Positions 34,746 through 44,695 of a stretch of 64,000 nt of DNA are shown piece by piece (the stretch's first letter is position 1; every line of letters starts with the position of its first letter). The notes under the pieces were generated by a model. The model ran no database searches. It saw nothing but the letters and a program-made list of their open reading frames with translations, and was not told the origin of the DNA. The position numbers and the translations under genes are program-made. Origin of the DNA: Terrimesophilobacter sp963702165 (GTDB lineage: Bacteria; Actinomycetota; Actinomycetes; Actinomycetales; Microbacteriaceae); contig OY969722.1 of the NCBI GenBank assembly GCA_963702165.1, positions 372,001 through 436,000 of the forward strand, read 5' to 3'.

Positions 34746-36101
34746 ATGTCAGTGGCCGGGTGTGCACTGGATTTCATGGAGAACTTCACCGGCACCGGAG
34801 GTCAGATCGACGCTGAGATTCAGCGTCGCGGGCACGCCGATGCGGGTTGGGAGCTGCCGGCTGAGGTGGTCGCGGCGAGGTTCCGGATCCTGGTGGCCGG
34901 GCTGGGCGAGGAGCATCCGATCGACGCCGGCATCCAGCGAGTGGCGCGGCTGCAGGCCAGGAAGGCGGCCCTGGAGGCCGAGGAGGCCCGTGAGTTGGCG
35001 GCGCTGGCCCGGCTGTATGTGGCCGAGGAAGGCCCGGGTGCCGACCTGGGTCTGGTCTACCGAGCGCTTGCGGCCGAGTTGGCGCTGGCGTGCCGGTTGT
35101 CGGATCGCACCATGGAGAGCCGGATCACCTACGCCGAGGAACTGGTCGATGACTACCCGGCAACCCTGGAGGCGTTGGCGGCCGGCACGATCGGCAGCGG
35201 TCACGCCCGGGTCATCATCGAATGTGGCGACCCGATCGGCGATCCGGAGCTGCGCAGCAAGTACGAGATTGCTGTCGTCAAGCGGGCCGAGAATGTCACC
35301 CCCGGCCGGTTGCGTCGGTTGGCGCGGCAAGCGGCCGAGAGGGTGGCCGCGGTGACCTTCGAACAGCGGCACGAGAAGGCCCGGGAGGGGCGCTCGGTGC
35401 GCATGTTCGAGGGCGTGGACGGGATGTCCGAGGTGGTGCACACCGTGCCGACGGTGTTCGCGGTGGCGATGTTCGATCGGCTCACCGCGCAGGCCAAGGC
35501 GGTGAAGGCCGCCAACCAGGGTGATACCCGCACGCTGGATCAGGTGCGCGCCGACCTGGCCGTGGAGCTGGTGCTCACCGGGCAGCCCTCCGGTGATCCG
35601 GATGCCCCGCACGCAGCTGGGTTCGGCATCCGGCCCGAGGTGTCGATCCTGATCCCGGCGCTCACCCTGCTGGGCGACAGTGACGAGCCGGCGATGATCG
35701 CAGGGCGCGGTCCGATCGGGCTGGATGACGCCACCCGGCTGGCCGGCAACGCCAGCCTGCTGGTGCGAGTCATCACCCACCCGGTATCCGAGCAGGTGCT
35801 GGCGGTGGACAGCTACCGGCCGTCGAAGAAACTGCGCCGCTACCTGCACCGCCGCGATGGGCGCTGCCGATGTCCGTCCTGCGCGAAGCCGCCCGAAGGC
35901 TGCGACCTGGACCACCACGCTTGGGAACACGGCGGCAAGACCCGGGACGACAACCTCGCCGACCTGTGCCAGAACCACCACACCATCAAGCACCTACCCG
36001 GATGGAAGGTCAAACAGGTCAGCCCCGGGGTGCTGGAATGGACTACCCCACACGGCGTCACGGCCATCGACACTCCCGACACGCCCATCACCTTCCACTA
36101 G
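34746..36101 (+). CDS. DUF222 / HNH endonuclease domain protein
   Basis: This 451-residue protein has a helical DUF222 N-terminal region (about 10-330) and a C-terminal HNH nuclease domain (RRDGRCRCPSCAKPPEGCDLDHHAWEHGGKTRDDNLADLCQNHHTIKHLPGW). The His-His of DLDHH, the Asn of DDNLADLC and the CxxC/CxxH pairs form the metal site. This family (REP13E12-like) is abundant and multicopy in actinobacteria and is often treated as mobile, though no terminal repeats or transposase are seen. The start may be ATG 34746 or ATG 34776. Neither has a good ribosome-binding site. Confidence 0.88.
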   Translation: MSVAGCALDFMENFTGTGGQIDAEIQRRGHADAGWELPAEVVAARFRILVAGLGEEHPIDAGIQRVARLQARKAALEAEEARELAALARLYVAEEGPGADLGLVYRALAAELALACRLSDRTMESRITYAEELVDDYPATLEALAAGTIGSGHARVIIECGDPIGDPELRSKYEIAVVKRAENVTPGRLRRLARQAAERVAAVTFEQRHEKAREGRSVRMFEGVDGMSEVVHTVPTVFAVAMFDRLTAQAKAVKAANQGDTRTLDQVRADLAVELVLTGQPSGDPDAPHAAGFGIRPEVSILIPALTLLGDSDEPAMIAGRGPIGLDDATRLAGNASLLVRVITHPVSEQVLAVDSYRPSKKLRRYLHRRDGRCRCPSCAKPPEGCDLDHHAWEHGGKTRDDNLADLCQNHHTIKHLPGWKVKQVSPGVLEWTTPHGVTAIDTPDTPITFH

Positions 36102-36123
36102 CGGTTGACGGGCTGCAATCTGG

Positions 36124-36720
36124 TCACGCTCTCAGCGAAGGAAGGGCGTCGAATACGGCATTGAAGATGGCGCCCATCATCCAGATGGTGGCGACGAGAC
36201 TGAACACCAGGATGGCGATCTCGAGCCACATGACGGCGCCTCCGCGGCCAGCTCTGCGCCGCGCGATCACCGCCCGCCCGATGACATAGACGACGGGGGA
36301 AAGGATCGACCAGGCCGCATGGAACGGTCGGGGGACTCCTTCGCGCTTGAGCGCGGACCAGTCCAGGAACGCAGCGCCGATAAGCAGCGCGAGTCCGCCC
36401 CATCCGGAGAGCATCGAAATCAACGACGCCTGCGATGTGAGCGCAGCGAGCTGCCCTTGGATGGAAGTGTCCAGCGAGAGTCGCATGTACTCGGCCCAGT
36501 CGATGGTCAGCAGGGCGATGGTCTGCAGCACCTGAACGCCCAGCATCACCCAGATCCATGGGGTGTAGACGCGCGCGCCCTCTGGTGCGGTGAGGCTCAC
36601 CGCCTCGGTGGTATACGGCTGCTGGTAGTGCTCGGTCCAGGCCACTCCGTCCCACCAGCGTTGGCGCTGGCTTCCGTCATTCGCGGGGTACCACCCTGCG
36701 GGTGCTGCGATGTCGGACAT
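36124..36720 (-). CDS. DUF2510 domain membrane protein
   Basis: The 198-residue protein has an N-terminal DUF2510 module (APAGWYPANDGSQRQRWWDGVAWTEHY, residues 6-32). Four hydrophobic helices follow, at about 55-75, 97-118, 130-150 and 165-188. DUF2510 is a short Trp-rich actinobacterial domain found at the N-terminus of membrane proteins. Its role is unknown. It converges on the HNH gene. Confidence 0.85.
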   Translation of the reverse strand: MSDIAAPAGWYPANDGSQRQRWWDGVAWTEHYQQPYTTEAVSLTAPEGARVYTPWIWVMLGVQVLQTIALLTIDWAEYMRLSLDTSIQGQLAALTSQASLISMLSGWGGLALLIGAAFLDWSALKREGVPRPFHAAWSILSPVVYVIGRAVIARRRAGRGGAVMWLEIAILVFSLVATIWMMGAIFNAVFDALPSLRA

Positions 36721-36753
36721 GTGCCTCCTCGAATAGTCGAGGACAGCTTAGGG

Positions 36754-38403
36754 TTAGCTGTTCGCTGCGGCAGCCCGCCCTGCGGCGCGCCCGCTGAACA
36801 GGCATCCGCCGAGGAACGTTCCCTCGAGCGACCGGTAGCCGTGCACCCCGCCGCCGCCGAAGCCGCTGGCCTCACCCGCGGCGTACAGCCCGGGGATCGG
36901 TCGCCCGTCGGTGCCCAGAGCGCGCGAGTCGAGGTCGGTCTCGATGCCGCCGAGGCTCTTGCGGGTCAGCAGATGCAGCTTCACCGCGATGAGCGGCCCG
37001 GCCTTCGGATCGAGGATGCGGTGCGGGCCGGCCACCCGGATGAGCCGGTCGCCGCGATATTTGCGCGCCTGCCGCAGCGCGTTGACCTGGGCGTCCTTCG
37101 CGAACGGGTTGGTGAGTTCGCGGTCACGACCCTCGACCTCTGCGCGGATGCGAGCAGCATCGAGCGGGACCTCGGATTTCGCCTGCATGCCGGCGATGAG
37201 CTCGTCCAGTGTGTTCGCGACGACGAAGTCCTCTCCGCGCTGCTTGAACGCCTCGACCGGGCCCGGCGCGCCCTTCTTCACCCGCTGCAGCAGCAGCTTC
37301 AGGTCCTTGCCGGTGAGGTCGGGGTTCTGCTCGCTGCCCGAGAGCGCGAACTCCTTCTCGATGATCTTCTGGGTCAGCACGAACCAGGAGTGCGCGTGCC
37401 CGGTCGCGACGATGTGCTCGAGGGTGCCGAGCGTGTCGAACCCGGGGAACAGCGGCACCGGAAGCCGCTTGCCGGTCGCGTCGAGCCACACGCTGGACGG
37501 GCCGGGCAGGATCCGGATGCCGTGCAGCGGCCACACCGGGCTGTGATTCTTGATGCCCTCGACGTAGTGCCACATCCGGTCGCCGTTGATCAGGCGTGCC
37601 CCGGCTCGCTCGCTGATGCCGAGCATCCGCCCGTCGACGTGGGCGGGCACGCCAGAAAGCAGCTCTGCTGGCGCTTCACCCATCCGGCGCGGCCACTGGT
37701 CGCGCACCAGGTCATGGTTGCCGCCGATGCCGCCGCTTGTGACGATCACCTGGCCGCTCGCCTCGAACGTGCCGGCCGACTCGCGGTTGCTCGCGGCGCC
37801 GCGCGCTGCGGCGTCCGGCTGCAGGATGGTGCCGCGCACGCCGACCACCGCGCCGCCGTCGACGATTAGCTCGTCGACGCGGTGTCGGAACGCCAGGGTG
37901 ACGAGGCCGCGCTCCTGCCCGTCGCGCACGGTCTTGATGAATGGCGCCAGCACGCCCGGGCCCGTGCCCCAGACGATGTGGAACCGCGGCACCGAGTTGC
38001 CGTGGCCGAGTGCCGTGTACCCGCCGCGCTCCGCCCAGCCGACCACCGGGAAGAACCGGATGCCGAGGCCGTGCAGCCACGCGCGCTTCTCACCCGCCGC
38101 GAAGTCCAGGTAGGCCTCGGCCCAGCGCTGCGGCCAGAGGTCTTCCTCACGGTCGAAGCCGGCCGACCCGAACCAGTCCTGGCGGGCGAGCTCGGGCGAG
38201 TCCTTGACGCCCATCCGGCGCTGCTCGGGCGAATCGACGAGGAACAGCCCGCCGAATGACCACCAGGCCTGGCCGCCGAAGCTCGCCTCCGGCTCCTGCT
38301 CGAGGATGGTCACGCGCTTGCCCGCATTCACCAGCTCGGCCGCGGCCACCAGCCCCGCCAGCCCGCCGCCGACCACCAGGACGTCACTGTCCAACTCCGT
38401 CAT
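36754..38403 (-). CDS. FAD-binding dehydrogenase (KstD/fumarate reductase-like)
   Basis: This 549-residue flavoprotein has the dinucleotide-binding motif VLVVGGGLAGLVAAAELVNAGKRVTILEQEPE at the N-terminus and, at the C-terminus, GLYAAGEASGFGGGGVHGYRSLEGTFLGGCLFSGRAAG. The family is annotated as FAD-binding dehydrogenase or 3-ketosteroid-delta-1-dehydrogenase-like. No steroid genes are nearby, so the substrate is open. The ATG at 38403 begins the FAD motif properly. The frame extends upstream by chance. Confidence 0.88.
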   Translation of the reverse strand: MTELDSDVLVVGGGLAGLVAAAELVNAGKRVTILEQEPEASFGGQAWWSFGGLFLVDSPEQRRMGVKDSPELARQDWFGSAGFDREEDLWPQRWAEAYLDFAAGEKRAWLHGLGIRFFPVVGWAERGGYTALGHGNSVPRFHIVWGTGPGVLAPFIKTVRDGQERGLVTLAFRHRVDELIVDGGAVVGVRGTILQPDAAARGAASNRESAGTFEASGQVIVTSGGIGGNHDLVRDQWPRRMGEAPAELLSGVPAHVDGRMLGISERAGARLINGDRMWHYVEGIKNHSPVWPLHGIRILPGPSSVWLDATGKRLPVPLFPGFDTLGTLEHIVATGHAHSWFVLTQKIIEKEFALSGSEQNPDLTGKDLKLLLQRVKKGAPGPVEAFKQRGEDFVVANTLDELIAGMQAKSEVPLDAARIRAEVEGRDRELTNPFAKDAQVNALRQARKYRGDRLIRVAGPHRILDPKAGPLIAVKLHLLTRKSLGGIETDLDSRALGTDGRPIPGLYAAGEASGFGGGGVHGYRSLEGTFLGGCLFSGRAAGRAAAANS

Positions 38404-38420
38404 GCCCTCATCATTCCTTG

Positions 38421-38505
38421 AACCCGTCTCAAGGAGATGTTCGCCGCGGCGGGCGGGTTTGCTGGTCAGCGGGGCAAAAGGGGCCGAAACTCCTTGAGAT
38501 GGGTT
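38421..38505. repeat. Inverted-repeat element, copy B
   Basis: Arms AACCCGTCTCAAGGA (38421-38435) and its complement (38491-38505) match at 14 of 15 bases around a 55-base loop. The right arm contains the stop codon of the IclR gene. The arms are nearly identical to those of the element at 56852-56941, with a similar loop length but an unrelated loop sequence. Confidence 0.65.
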
Positions 38506-39260
38506 AAGCGCGGCCCCGGATGCGGCGGGACAGCGTGTCGGCGGCGCGCGAGACGGCGCGGGCGAGGCGTGGCGCGTCGGCGAGCAGGTTTCGCCGGAAG
38601 GTGAGGCCGACCGCGGCCGCGGGGTAGTCGTTGTGGTCGAGCACGGCGGCGGCGACGGATGCGTAGGCCGGGTTGATGTCGCCGTCCTCGAACGCCCAGC
38701 CGCGGTCCCGCGTTTCGGCAAGAAGCGCCTCGAGTGCGGCGACGGTTGCCGGCCCCTGTTCGGTGCGCAGCGGCGAGGTCGCCTGGGGAGTAGTTGGCCG
38801 CGAACTGGGCGGGCGGCAGGGCAGCGAGCATCGCACGCCCGGTCGCGGTCAGGTGGGCGGGCAGGCGCACGCCGACGCTGGTCACCACCGCCGGGGCGCG
38901 GGCAGCGGCGACCTTCACGGCGTACACGACGTCGGTGTGCTGGAGCAGCCCTAGGTGTCCGACGACGGGCAGCTTGGTCTCGGCGACCAGCCGCTCGAGC
39001 AGGGGTCGGCCTACCCGGGCGAGGGCATCCGATGCCAGCACGGTCGTGCCGATCTCGCCGACCAGCGGCCCGAGCGAGTAGCCCTGATGCTCGGGCGAGT
39101 GCACGACGAAGCCCTCATCCTGCAGTACGGCCAGCAGGTGGTAGACGCTCGACCGGGGCAGTTCGAGCTCGCGCGCGATCGTCGCCGCGCGCACGGGGCC
39201 GCTCCGCTCGGCGAGGTGCCGGATGATGCGCAGCGCGCTCCTCGCAGCGGGCACGTTCAT
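38504..39260 (-). CDS. IclR family regulator, probably of hut genes (frameshifted here)
   Basis: The N-terminal winged helix-turn-helix (AARSALRIIRHLAERSGPVRAATIARELELPRSSVYHLLAVLQDEG) and the IclR effector domain (TKLPVVGHLGLLQHTDVVYAVKV, RLPAHLTATGRAMLAALPP) are in one frame. The last third (SPLRTEQGPATVAALEALLAETRDRGWAFEDGDINPAYASVAAAVLDH) is in another. One extra base near 38789 (TAC-T-CCC) explains it, giving 251 residues. Divergence from hutH suggests control of histidine utilisation. Start at ATG 39260. Confidence 0.85.
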
Positions 39261-39339
39261 ACGCTCATTGTCTCGTATCCCAGACACATTGTGCGATCAA
39301 CCATCCGTTCCCGGCACGGTTCGGGAGTTTGATGTGACC

Positions 39340-40886
39340 ATGGCTGTTTCTATCGGTACCGGGCCGCTGGCGCCCGGTGATGTCGTCGCCGTCGCCCGGG
39401 ATGACGAACCCGTCGAGCTCGCCCCCGATGCCCTCACCGCGATGGCCGAATCCCGCGCGGTTGTCGAGCAGCTGGCGAGCGACGACCAGCCGCACTACGG
39501 CGTCTCCACCGGCTTCGGCGCGCTGGCGAGCAAGCACATCCCGTTCGAGCGGCGCGCCCAGCTGCAGCGCTCGCTCGTGCGCAGCCACGCCGCCTCCAGC
39601 GGGGCCGAGGTCGAACGCGAGGTGGTGCGCGCCACCATGCTGTTGCGACTGTCGACGCTCGCCACCGGGCGCACCGGGGTCCGCCCGGTCGTCGCAGAGA
39701 CCTACGTCGCCCTGCTGAACGCCGGCCTGACCCCGGTCGTCGGCGAGTACGGCAGCCTCGGCTGCTCCGGCGACCTTGCCCCGCTTGCCCACATCGCGCT
39801 CGCGGCGATGGGCGAGGGCGACGGTACGGGATGCGCGTGGCGAACTCGTCGAGGCATCTGTCGCGCTCGCCGCGGCCGGCATCGAGCCGATCGAGCTGCA
39901 CGAGAAGGAGGGCCTCGCCCTCATCAACGGCACCGACGGCATGCTCGGCATGCTCGTGCTCGCGCTCAACGACCTGCGCGCGCTTGTCACCACCGCCGAC
40001 CTCGCCGCCGCGATGAGCGTCGAGGGTCTCACCGGGACCGGCGCGGTCTTCGCCGCCGACCTGCAGGCGCTGCGGCCGCATCCTGGGCAGCGCGACTCCG
40101 CCGCGAACATGCGCGCGGTGCTCGCCGACTCCGACATGGTGCAGCCACCCGACCGGGTTCACCCGGGTGCAGGACGCCTACTCGCTGCGCTGCGCGCCGC
40201 AGGTGCATGGCGCGGTGCGCGACACCATCCAGCATGCCGCGACGGTCGCCGGCCGCGAGCTGGCAGCGGCGATCGACAACCCGGTGGTGACTCTCGGATG
40301 GCCGGCTCGAGTCGAACGGCAACTTCCACGGCGCGCCGCTCGGCTACGTGCTCGACTTCCTCGCCATCGCCGTCGCCGACCTGGCCAGCATGAGCGAGCG
40401 CCGCACCGACCGCTTCCTCGACGTTGCCCGCAACCACGGGCTGAACGCGTTCCTCGCCGACGACCCCGGCGTCGATTCCGGCCACATGATCGCCCAGTAC
40501 ACCGCAGGCCGGGATCGTCAGCGAGCTGAAGCGGCTGGCGACACCGGCAAGCGTCGACTCGATCCCGTCGTCGGCGATGCAGGAGGACCACGTCTCGATG
40601 GGCTGGGGCGCTGCGCGCAAGCTGCGGCGCGTCGATCGACGGACTCGGCCGTGTCATCGCGATCGAGCTGCTCACCGCGGCTCGCGCGATGGACCTGCGC
40701 GCGCCGGTCGAGCCCGGCCCCGTCGCATCCGCGGTCCGGGCACGGCTGCGGGAGGCGGTCGAGGGGCCGGCGACCGACCGTTACCTCGCCCCCGAGATCG
40801 AAGCAGCGTATTCGATGGTGCTGGACGGCTCTCTGCTGCAGGTCGCGGCAGACATCGTCTCTGAGCGAGGAGGAGAACTCGTATGA
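39340..40886 (+). CDS. hutH: Histidine ammonia-lyase (frameshifted here)
   Basis: HutH converts histidine to urocanate and ammonia. Blocks include HYGVSTGFGALASKHIP, the MIO-forming GSLGCSGDLAPLAH (Cys-Ser-Gly, as in Streptomyces), GTDGMLGMLVLALNDL, GRELAAAIDNPVVT, SNGNFHGAPLGYVLDFLAIA and QEDHVSMGWGAARKLRR. Extra single bases near 39823, 40142, 40296, 40507 and 40631 break the frame. Without them the product is 513 residues, the family length. The start ATG 39340 is divergent from the IclR gene. The stop overlaps hutU (ATGA). Confidence 0.9.
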
Positions 40887-42546
40887 GCGGACCACGACCG
40901 GTGCGCGCCCACCGTGGCAGCATCCTGAACACCCTCGGCTGGCAGCAGGAGGCCGCCCTCCGGATGCTGCAGAACAACCTCGACCCGGAGGTCGCCGAGC
41001 ATCCGGACGCGCTGGTCGTCTACGGCGGAACCGGCAAGGCCGCGCGCGACTGGGCCAGCTTCGACGCGATCGTGCGCACGCTGACCACCCTCAAGAACGA
41101 CGAGACCATGCTCGTGCAGTCCGGCCGACCGGTCGGCGTCATGCAAACCCACGAGTGGGCGCCGCGCGTGCTGCATCGCCAACTCGAACCTCGTCGGCGA
41201 CTGGGCCAATTGGGACGAGTTCCGCCGCCTCGAGCAGCTCGGCCTCACCATGTACGGGCAGATGACCGCGGGGTCCTGGATCTACATCGGAACTCAGGGC
41301 ATCCTGCAGGGCACCTACGAGACCTTCGCCGCGGTCGCAGCCAAGCGCATCGGCGGCACCCTGGCCGGCACCATAACGCTGACCGGCGGGCTCGGCGGCA
41401 TGGGCGGCGCCCAGCCGCTCGCGGTGACAATGAACGGCGGCGTCGCGATCTGCATCGACGTCGACCCGAGCCGCATCGCCCGCAGGCTCGAGCACCGCTA
41501 CCTCGACGTGCAGGCCGACAGCCTCGAACACGCACTCCAGCTCGCCTACGACGCCCGAGACGCCCGCAAGCCGCTCAGCATCGGAGTGCTCGGCAACGCG
41601 GCGGATGTCGTGCCGCGGCTGCTCGCGATGGGCGCCGAGATCGACATCGTCACCGACCAGACCAGCGCGCACGACCCGCTCGCCTACCTGCCGCTCGAGT
41701 ACTCGTTCGACGAGTGGGACGCCGCGCGGAGCGCGGACCCGGTCGGATTCGCGAACGCGGCGCGTCAGTCGATGGCGCGGCACGTCGAGGCGATGGTGGG
41801 CTTCCAGAACGCCGGCGCCGAGGTGTTCGACTACGGCAACAACATCCGCACCGAGGCGCTCGCCGCCGGATACGCCGACGCGTTCGCGTTCCCCGGGTTC
41901 GTGCCCGCCTACATCCGGCCGCTCTTCGCCGAAGGCAAGGGGCCATTCCGCTGGGCGGCGCTCAGCGGCGACCCCGCCGACATCGCGGCAACCGACCGGG
42001 CGGTGCTCGAGCTGTTCCCGGAGAACGAGTCGCTGGCACGCTGGATCAAGCTCGCGGGGGAGCGCGTGCACTTCCAGGGGCTGCCCGCCCGGATCTGCTG
42101 GCTCGGCTACGGCGAACGTGATGTCGCCGGGCTGCGCTTCAACGACATGGTCGCATCCGGCGAGATCAGCGCGCCGATCGTGATCGGACGCGACCACCTC
42201 GACTCTGGATCGGTGGCCTCGCCCTACCGCGAGACGGAGGCGATGCTCGACGGGTCGGACGCCATCGCCGACTGGCCGCTGCTGAACGCGCTGGTGAACA
42301 CCGCATCCGGTGCCAGCTGGGTGTCGATCCACCACGGCGGCGGCGTCGGCATCGGCCGGTCGATCCACGCCGGCCAGGTGTCGGTGGCCGACGGGACCCC
42401 GCTCGCAGCCGAGAAGCTCGCCCGGGTGCTGCGCAACGATCCCGGGCATGGGTGTCATCCGCCACGTCGACGCCGGGTACGACCACGCCGTCGACATCGC
42501 CGATGAGCGCGGTGTGCGCATCCCGATGCGGGAGACTGACGACTGA
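40883..42546 (+). CDS. hutU: Urocanate hydratase (frameshifted here)
   Basis: HutU hydrates urocanate to imidazolonepropionate using tightly bound NAD. Visible segments are LRMLQNNLDPEVAEHPDALVVYGG, MQTHEWAPRVL, TAGSWIYIGTQGILQGTYETF, NAGAEVFDYGNNIRTEA, CWLGYGERDVAGLRFNDMV and SIHHGGGVGIGRSIHAGQV. Extra bases near 41174 (CTG-C-ATC) and 42447 (GGG-C-ATG) interrupt the frame. Correction gives 553 residues. Overlaps hutH by 4 bases and hutG by 1 base. Confidence 0.92.
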
Positions 42547-43424
42547 TGGCACTGTCGCACGATCCGCTCTGGCCGCGCGCGGGCGACTGGCCAGCGCCCG
42601 CCGGTGCCGCCGATGTCGCGCTGGTGGGCGTGCCGACCTGGCGCACCTCGCTGTCGGCGACCGAGGCTGGGAAGACCCCCGCGGCCGTGCGGGAGGCGCT
42701 TCGCTACTACAGCGAGTTCGCGTACACCGTGCCGTGGGGCGAGCTGTCGATTGTCGACTGCGGTGACCTGGCCGATCCGGATGCCGACGAGCGGGCGGCC
42801 GCAGCGGCGATCGCCGCGATCGAGGCCGAGTTGGTGATCGCGCTCGGCGGCGACAACGCCGCGACTGTGCCGACCGCGCTGGGGCGGATGGGTGACGGGT
42901 TGGCGGCCGGCGGGCTGGTCACCCTCGACGCGCATCACGACCTGCGGGACGGGGTAAGCAACGGGTCGCCGGTGCGGCGGCTGATCGAGGCCGGCCTCGA
43001 CGGCGGTCGGGTCGTGCAGATCGGCATCGCTGACTTCGCGAACTCCGCCGAGTACGCGGCGCGGGCCGCCGACTACGGCATCACGGTTGTGCACCGCGAC
43101 GCCCTGATGATGCGACCGATGGCGGATGTGATGGCCGAGGCGCTCGAGTTGGCGGCATCCGGGGGTGGCCCGGTGCACGTCGACCTGGACGTGGACGTGT
43201 GCGATCGCTCGGTCGCGCCGGCCTGCCCGGCGTCGGTTCCGGGCGGAATCTCGGCGCACGAGTTGCGGATCGCCGCGCGACTGGCTGGCGCGCATCCGGC
43301 CGTCCGCTCGGTCGATCTCGTCGAGGTCGATGCGACGAAGGACACACCGGATAAGCGGACCATCCGGCTCGTCGCGCTGTGCGTACTCGAGTCGATAGCG
43401 GGATTTCGGAGTAGAACACTGTAA
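42546..43424 (+). CDS. hutG: Formimidoylglutamase / ureohydrolase-family protein HutG
   Basis: The 292-residue member of the arginase family should hydrolyse N-formimidoylglutamate to glutamate and formamide. The binuclear metal site is recognisable as LDAHHDLRDG and HVDLDVDVCDRSVAP, while the first motif is ALGGDNAATV, with Asn where many members have His. Location between hutU and hutI, with no hutF, fits this route. The ATG overlaps the hutU stop by one base. Confidence 0.85.
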   Translation: MALSHDPLWPRAGDWPAPAGAADVALVGVPTWRTSLSATEAGKTPAAVREALRYYSEFAYTVPWGELSIVDCGDLADPDADERAAAAAIAAIEAELVIALGGDNAATVPTALGRMGDGLAAGGLVTLDAHHDLRDGVSNGSPVRRLIEAGLDGGRVVQIGIADFANSAEYAARAADYGITVVHRDALMMRPMADVMAEALELAASGGGPVHVDLDVDVCDRSVAPACPASVPGGISAHELRIAARLAGAHPAVRSVDLVEVDATKDTPDKRTIRLVALCVLESIAGFRSRTL

Positions 43425-43462
43425 GTTAAGGCGTCGTTAAATTTTGAAAGGCGCCCGAAGAC

Positions 43463-44611
43463 TTGAGCACTGTGATCGACAACATCGGCCTGCTGGTCAC
43501 CAACGACCCCGAGCAGGGCGAGTTGACCGCTGAGCGGGCCAACGCAGCCGTCGTCATCGACGACGGCGTCGTCAGCTGGGTCGGCGATGCCGGCAGCGCT
43601 CCGGATGCCGACGACCGAGTCGACGTCGGCGGACGCTGCGTCATCCCCGGCTTCGTCGACAGCCACAGCCACGTCGTGTTCGCGGGCGACCGCTCCGACG
43701 AGTTCGTTGCGCGGATGGCCGGTGAGGAGTACGCCGCGGGCGGCATCCGCCGCACGGTCGAGGCGACCCGCGCCGCTAGCGACGCCGAACTGGCGCGCAA
43801 CGCGACGCGTCTGGTCGCCGAGATGCGGGCGCAGGGCACCACCACCGTCGAGATCAAGAGCGGATACGGGCTGACCTCTATCGACGAGGCACGAAGCCTC
43901 GCCATCGCGGGCCAGTTCACCTCCGAGACGACCTTCCTCGGGGCGCACGTCGTCCCGGCCGAATTCGCCGACGACCCGGCCGGCTACGTCGAGCTGGTCA
44001 CCGGCACCATGCTCGACCTGTGCGCGCCGCTTTCGAAGTGGATCGACGTGTTCTGTGACGACGGCGCATTCGACGTCGACCAGGCACGAGCCATCCTCGA
44101 GGCGGGCATCGACCGTGGGCTCGGGGCGCGGCTGCACGGCGGCCAGCTCGGGACATCCGGCGCGGTGCAGCTCGCGGTCGAACTGGACGCGGCGAGCGTC
44201 GACCACTGCACCTTCCTCACCGACGAGGACGTCGAGGCTCTGGCGGGCGGCAACACCGTCGCGACGCTGCTGCCCGGCGTCGAGTTCTCCACTCGCCAGC
44301 CGTACCCGGATGCGCGCAGGCTGATGGACGCGGGTGTCACCGTGGCGATCGCGAGCGACTGCAACCCGGGGTCGAGCTACACCTCTTCGATGCCGTTCTG
44401 CATCGCCCTCGCGGTGCGCGAGCTGGGGATGACGACCGCCGAGGCACTCTGGTCGGCGACCGCCGGGGGAGCCGCAGCGCTCCGCCGCGAGGACGTCGGC
44501 GTGCTTGCCGTGGGCAAGAAGGCGGACCTGGTGGTGCTCGACGCACCGCACTACAGCTACCTGGCCTACCGGCCGGGCGTGCCGCAGGTGCAGCAGGTCT
44601 TCAAGGCCTGA
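43463..44611 (+). CDS. hutI: Imidazolonepropionase
   Basis: HutI hydrolyses imidazolone-5-propionate to N-formimidoylglutamate. The 382-residue amidohydrolase has VDSHSHVVFAGDRSDEFVARMAG (metal His), TTTVEIKSGYGLT, FLGAHVVPAEF, RLHGGQLGTSGAVQLAVELDAASVDHCTFLTDEDV and ASDCNPGSS (metal Asp). I start at TTG 43463. A GTG 9 bases later is possible. It lies 38 bases after hutG and ends the hut operon. Confidence 0.94.
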   Translation: MSTVIDNIGLLVTNDPEQGELTAERANAAVVIDDGVVSWVGDAGSAPDADDRVDVGGRCVIPGFVDSHSHVVFAGDRSDEFVARMAGEEYAAGGIRRTVEATRAASDAELARNATRLVAEMRAQGTTTVEIKSGYGLTSIDEARSLAIAGQFTSETTFLGAHVVPAEFADDPAGYVELVTGTMLDLCAPLSKWIDVFCDDGAFDVDQARAILEAGIDRGLGARLHGGQLGTSGAVQLAVELDAASVDHCTFLTDEDVEALAGGNTVATLLPGVEFSTRQPYPDARRLMDAGVTVAIASDCNPGSSYTSSMPFCIALAVRELGMTTAEALWSATAGGAAALRREDVGVLAVGKKADLVVLDAPHYSYLAYRPGVPQVQQVFKA

Positions 44612-44618
44612 CCCGCCC

Positions 44619-44684
44619 TCGCGCGGGTCGACCTTCCATGCGCGGGTCGAATTGGGCCCGCGCGCGGAGGTTTCACCCGCGCGA
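44619..44684. terminator. GC-rich hairpin between hutI and globin gene
   Basis: Perfect 10-bp arms TCGCGCGGGT (44619-44628) and ACCCGCGCGA (44675-44684) enclose two further copies of GCGCGGG/CCCGCGC. The flanking genes converge, so it may act as a shared terminator. No U-run is present. Confidence 0.5.
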
Positions 44685-44695
44685 CCGGCTGTGGG

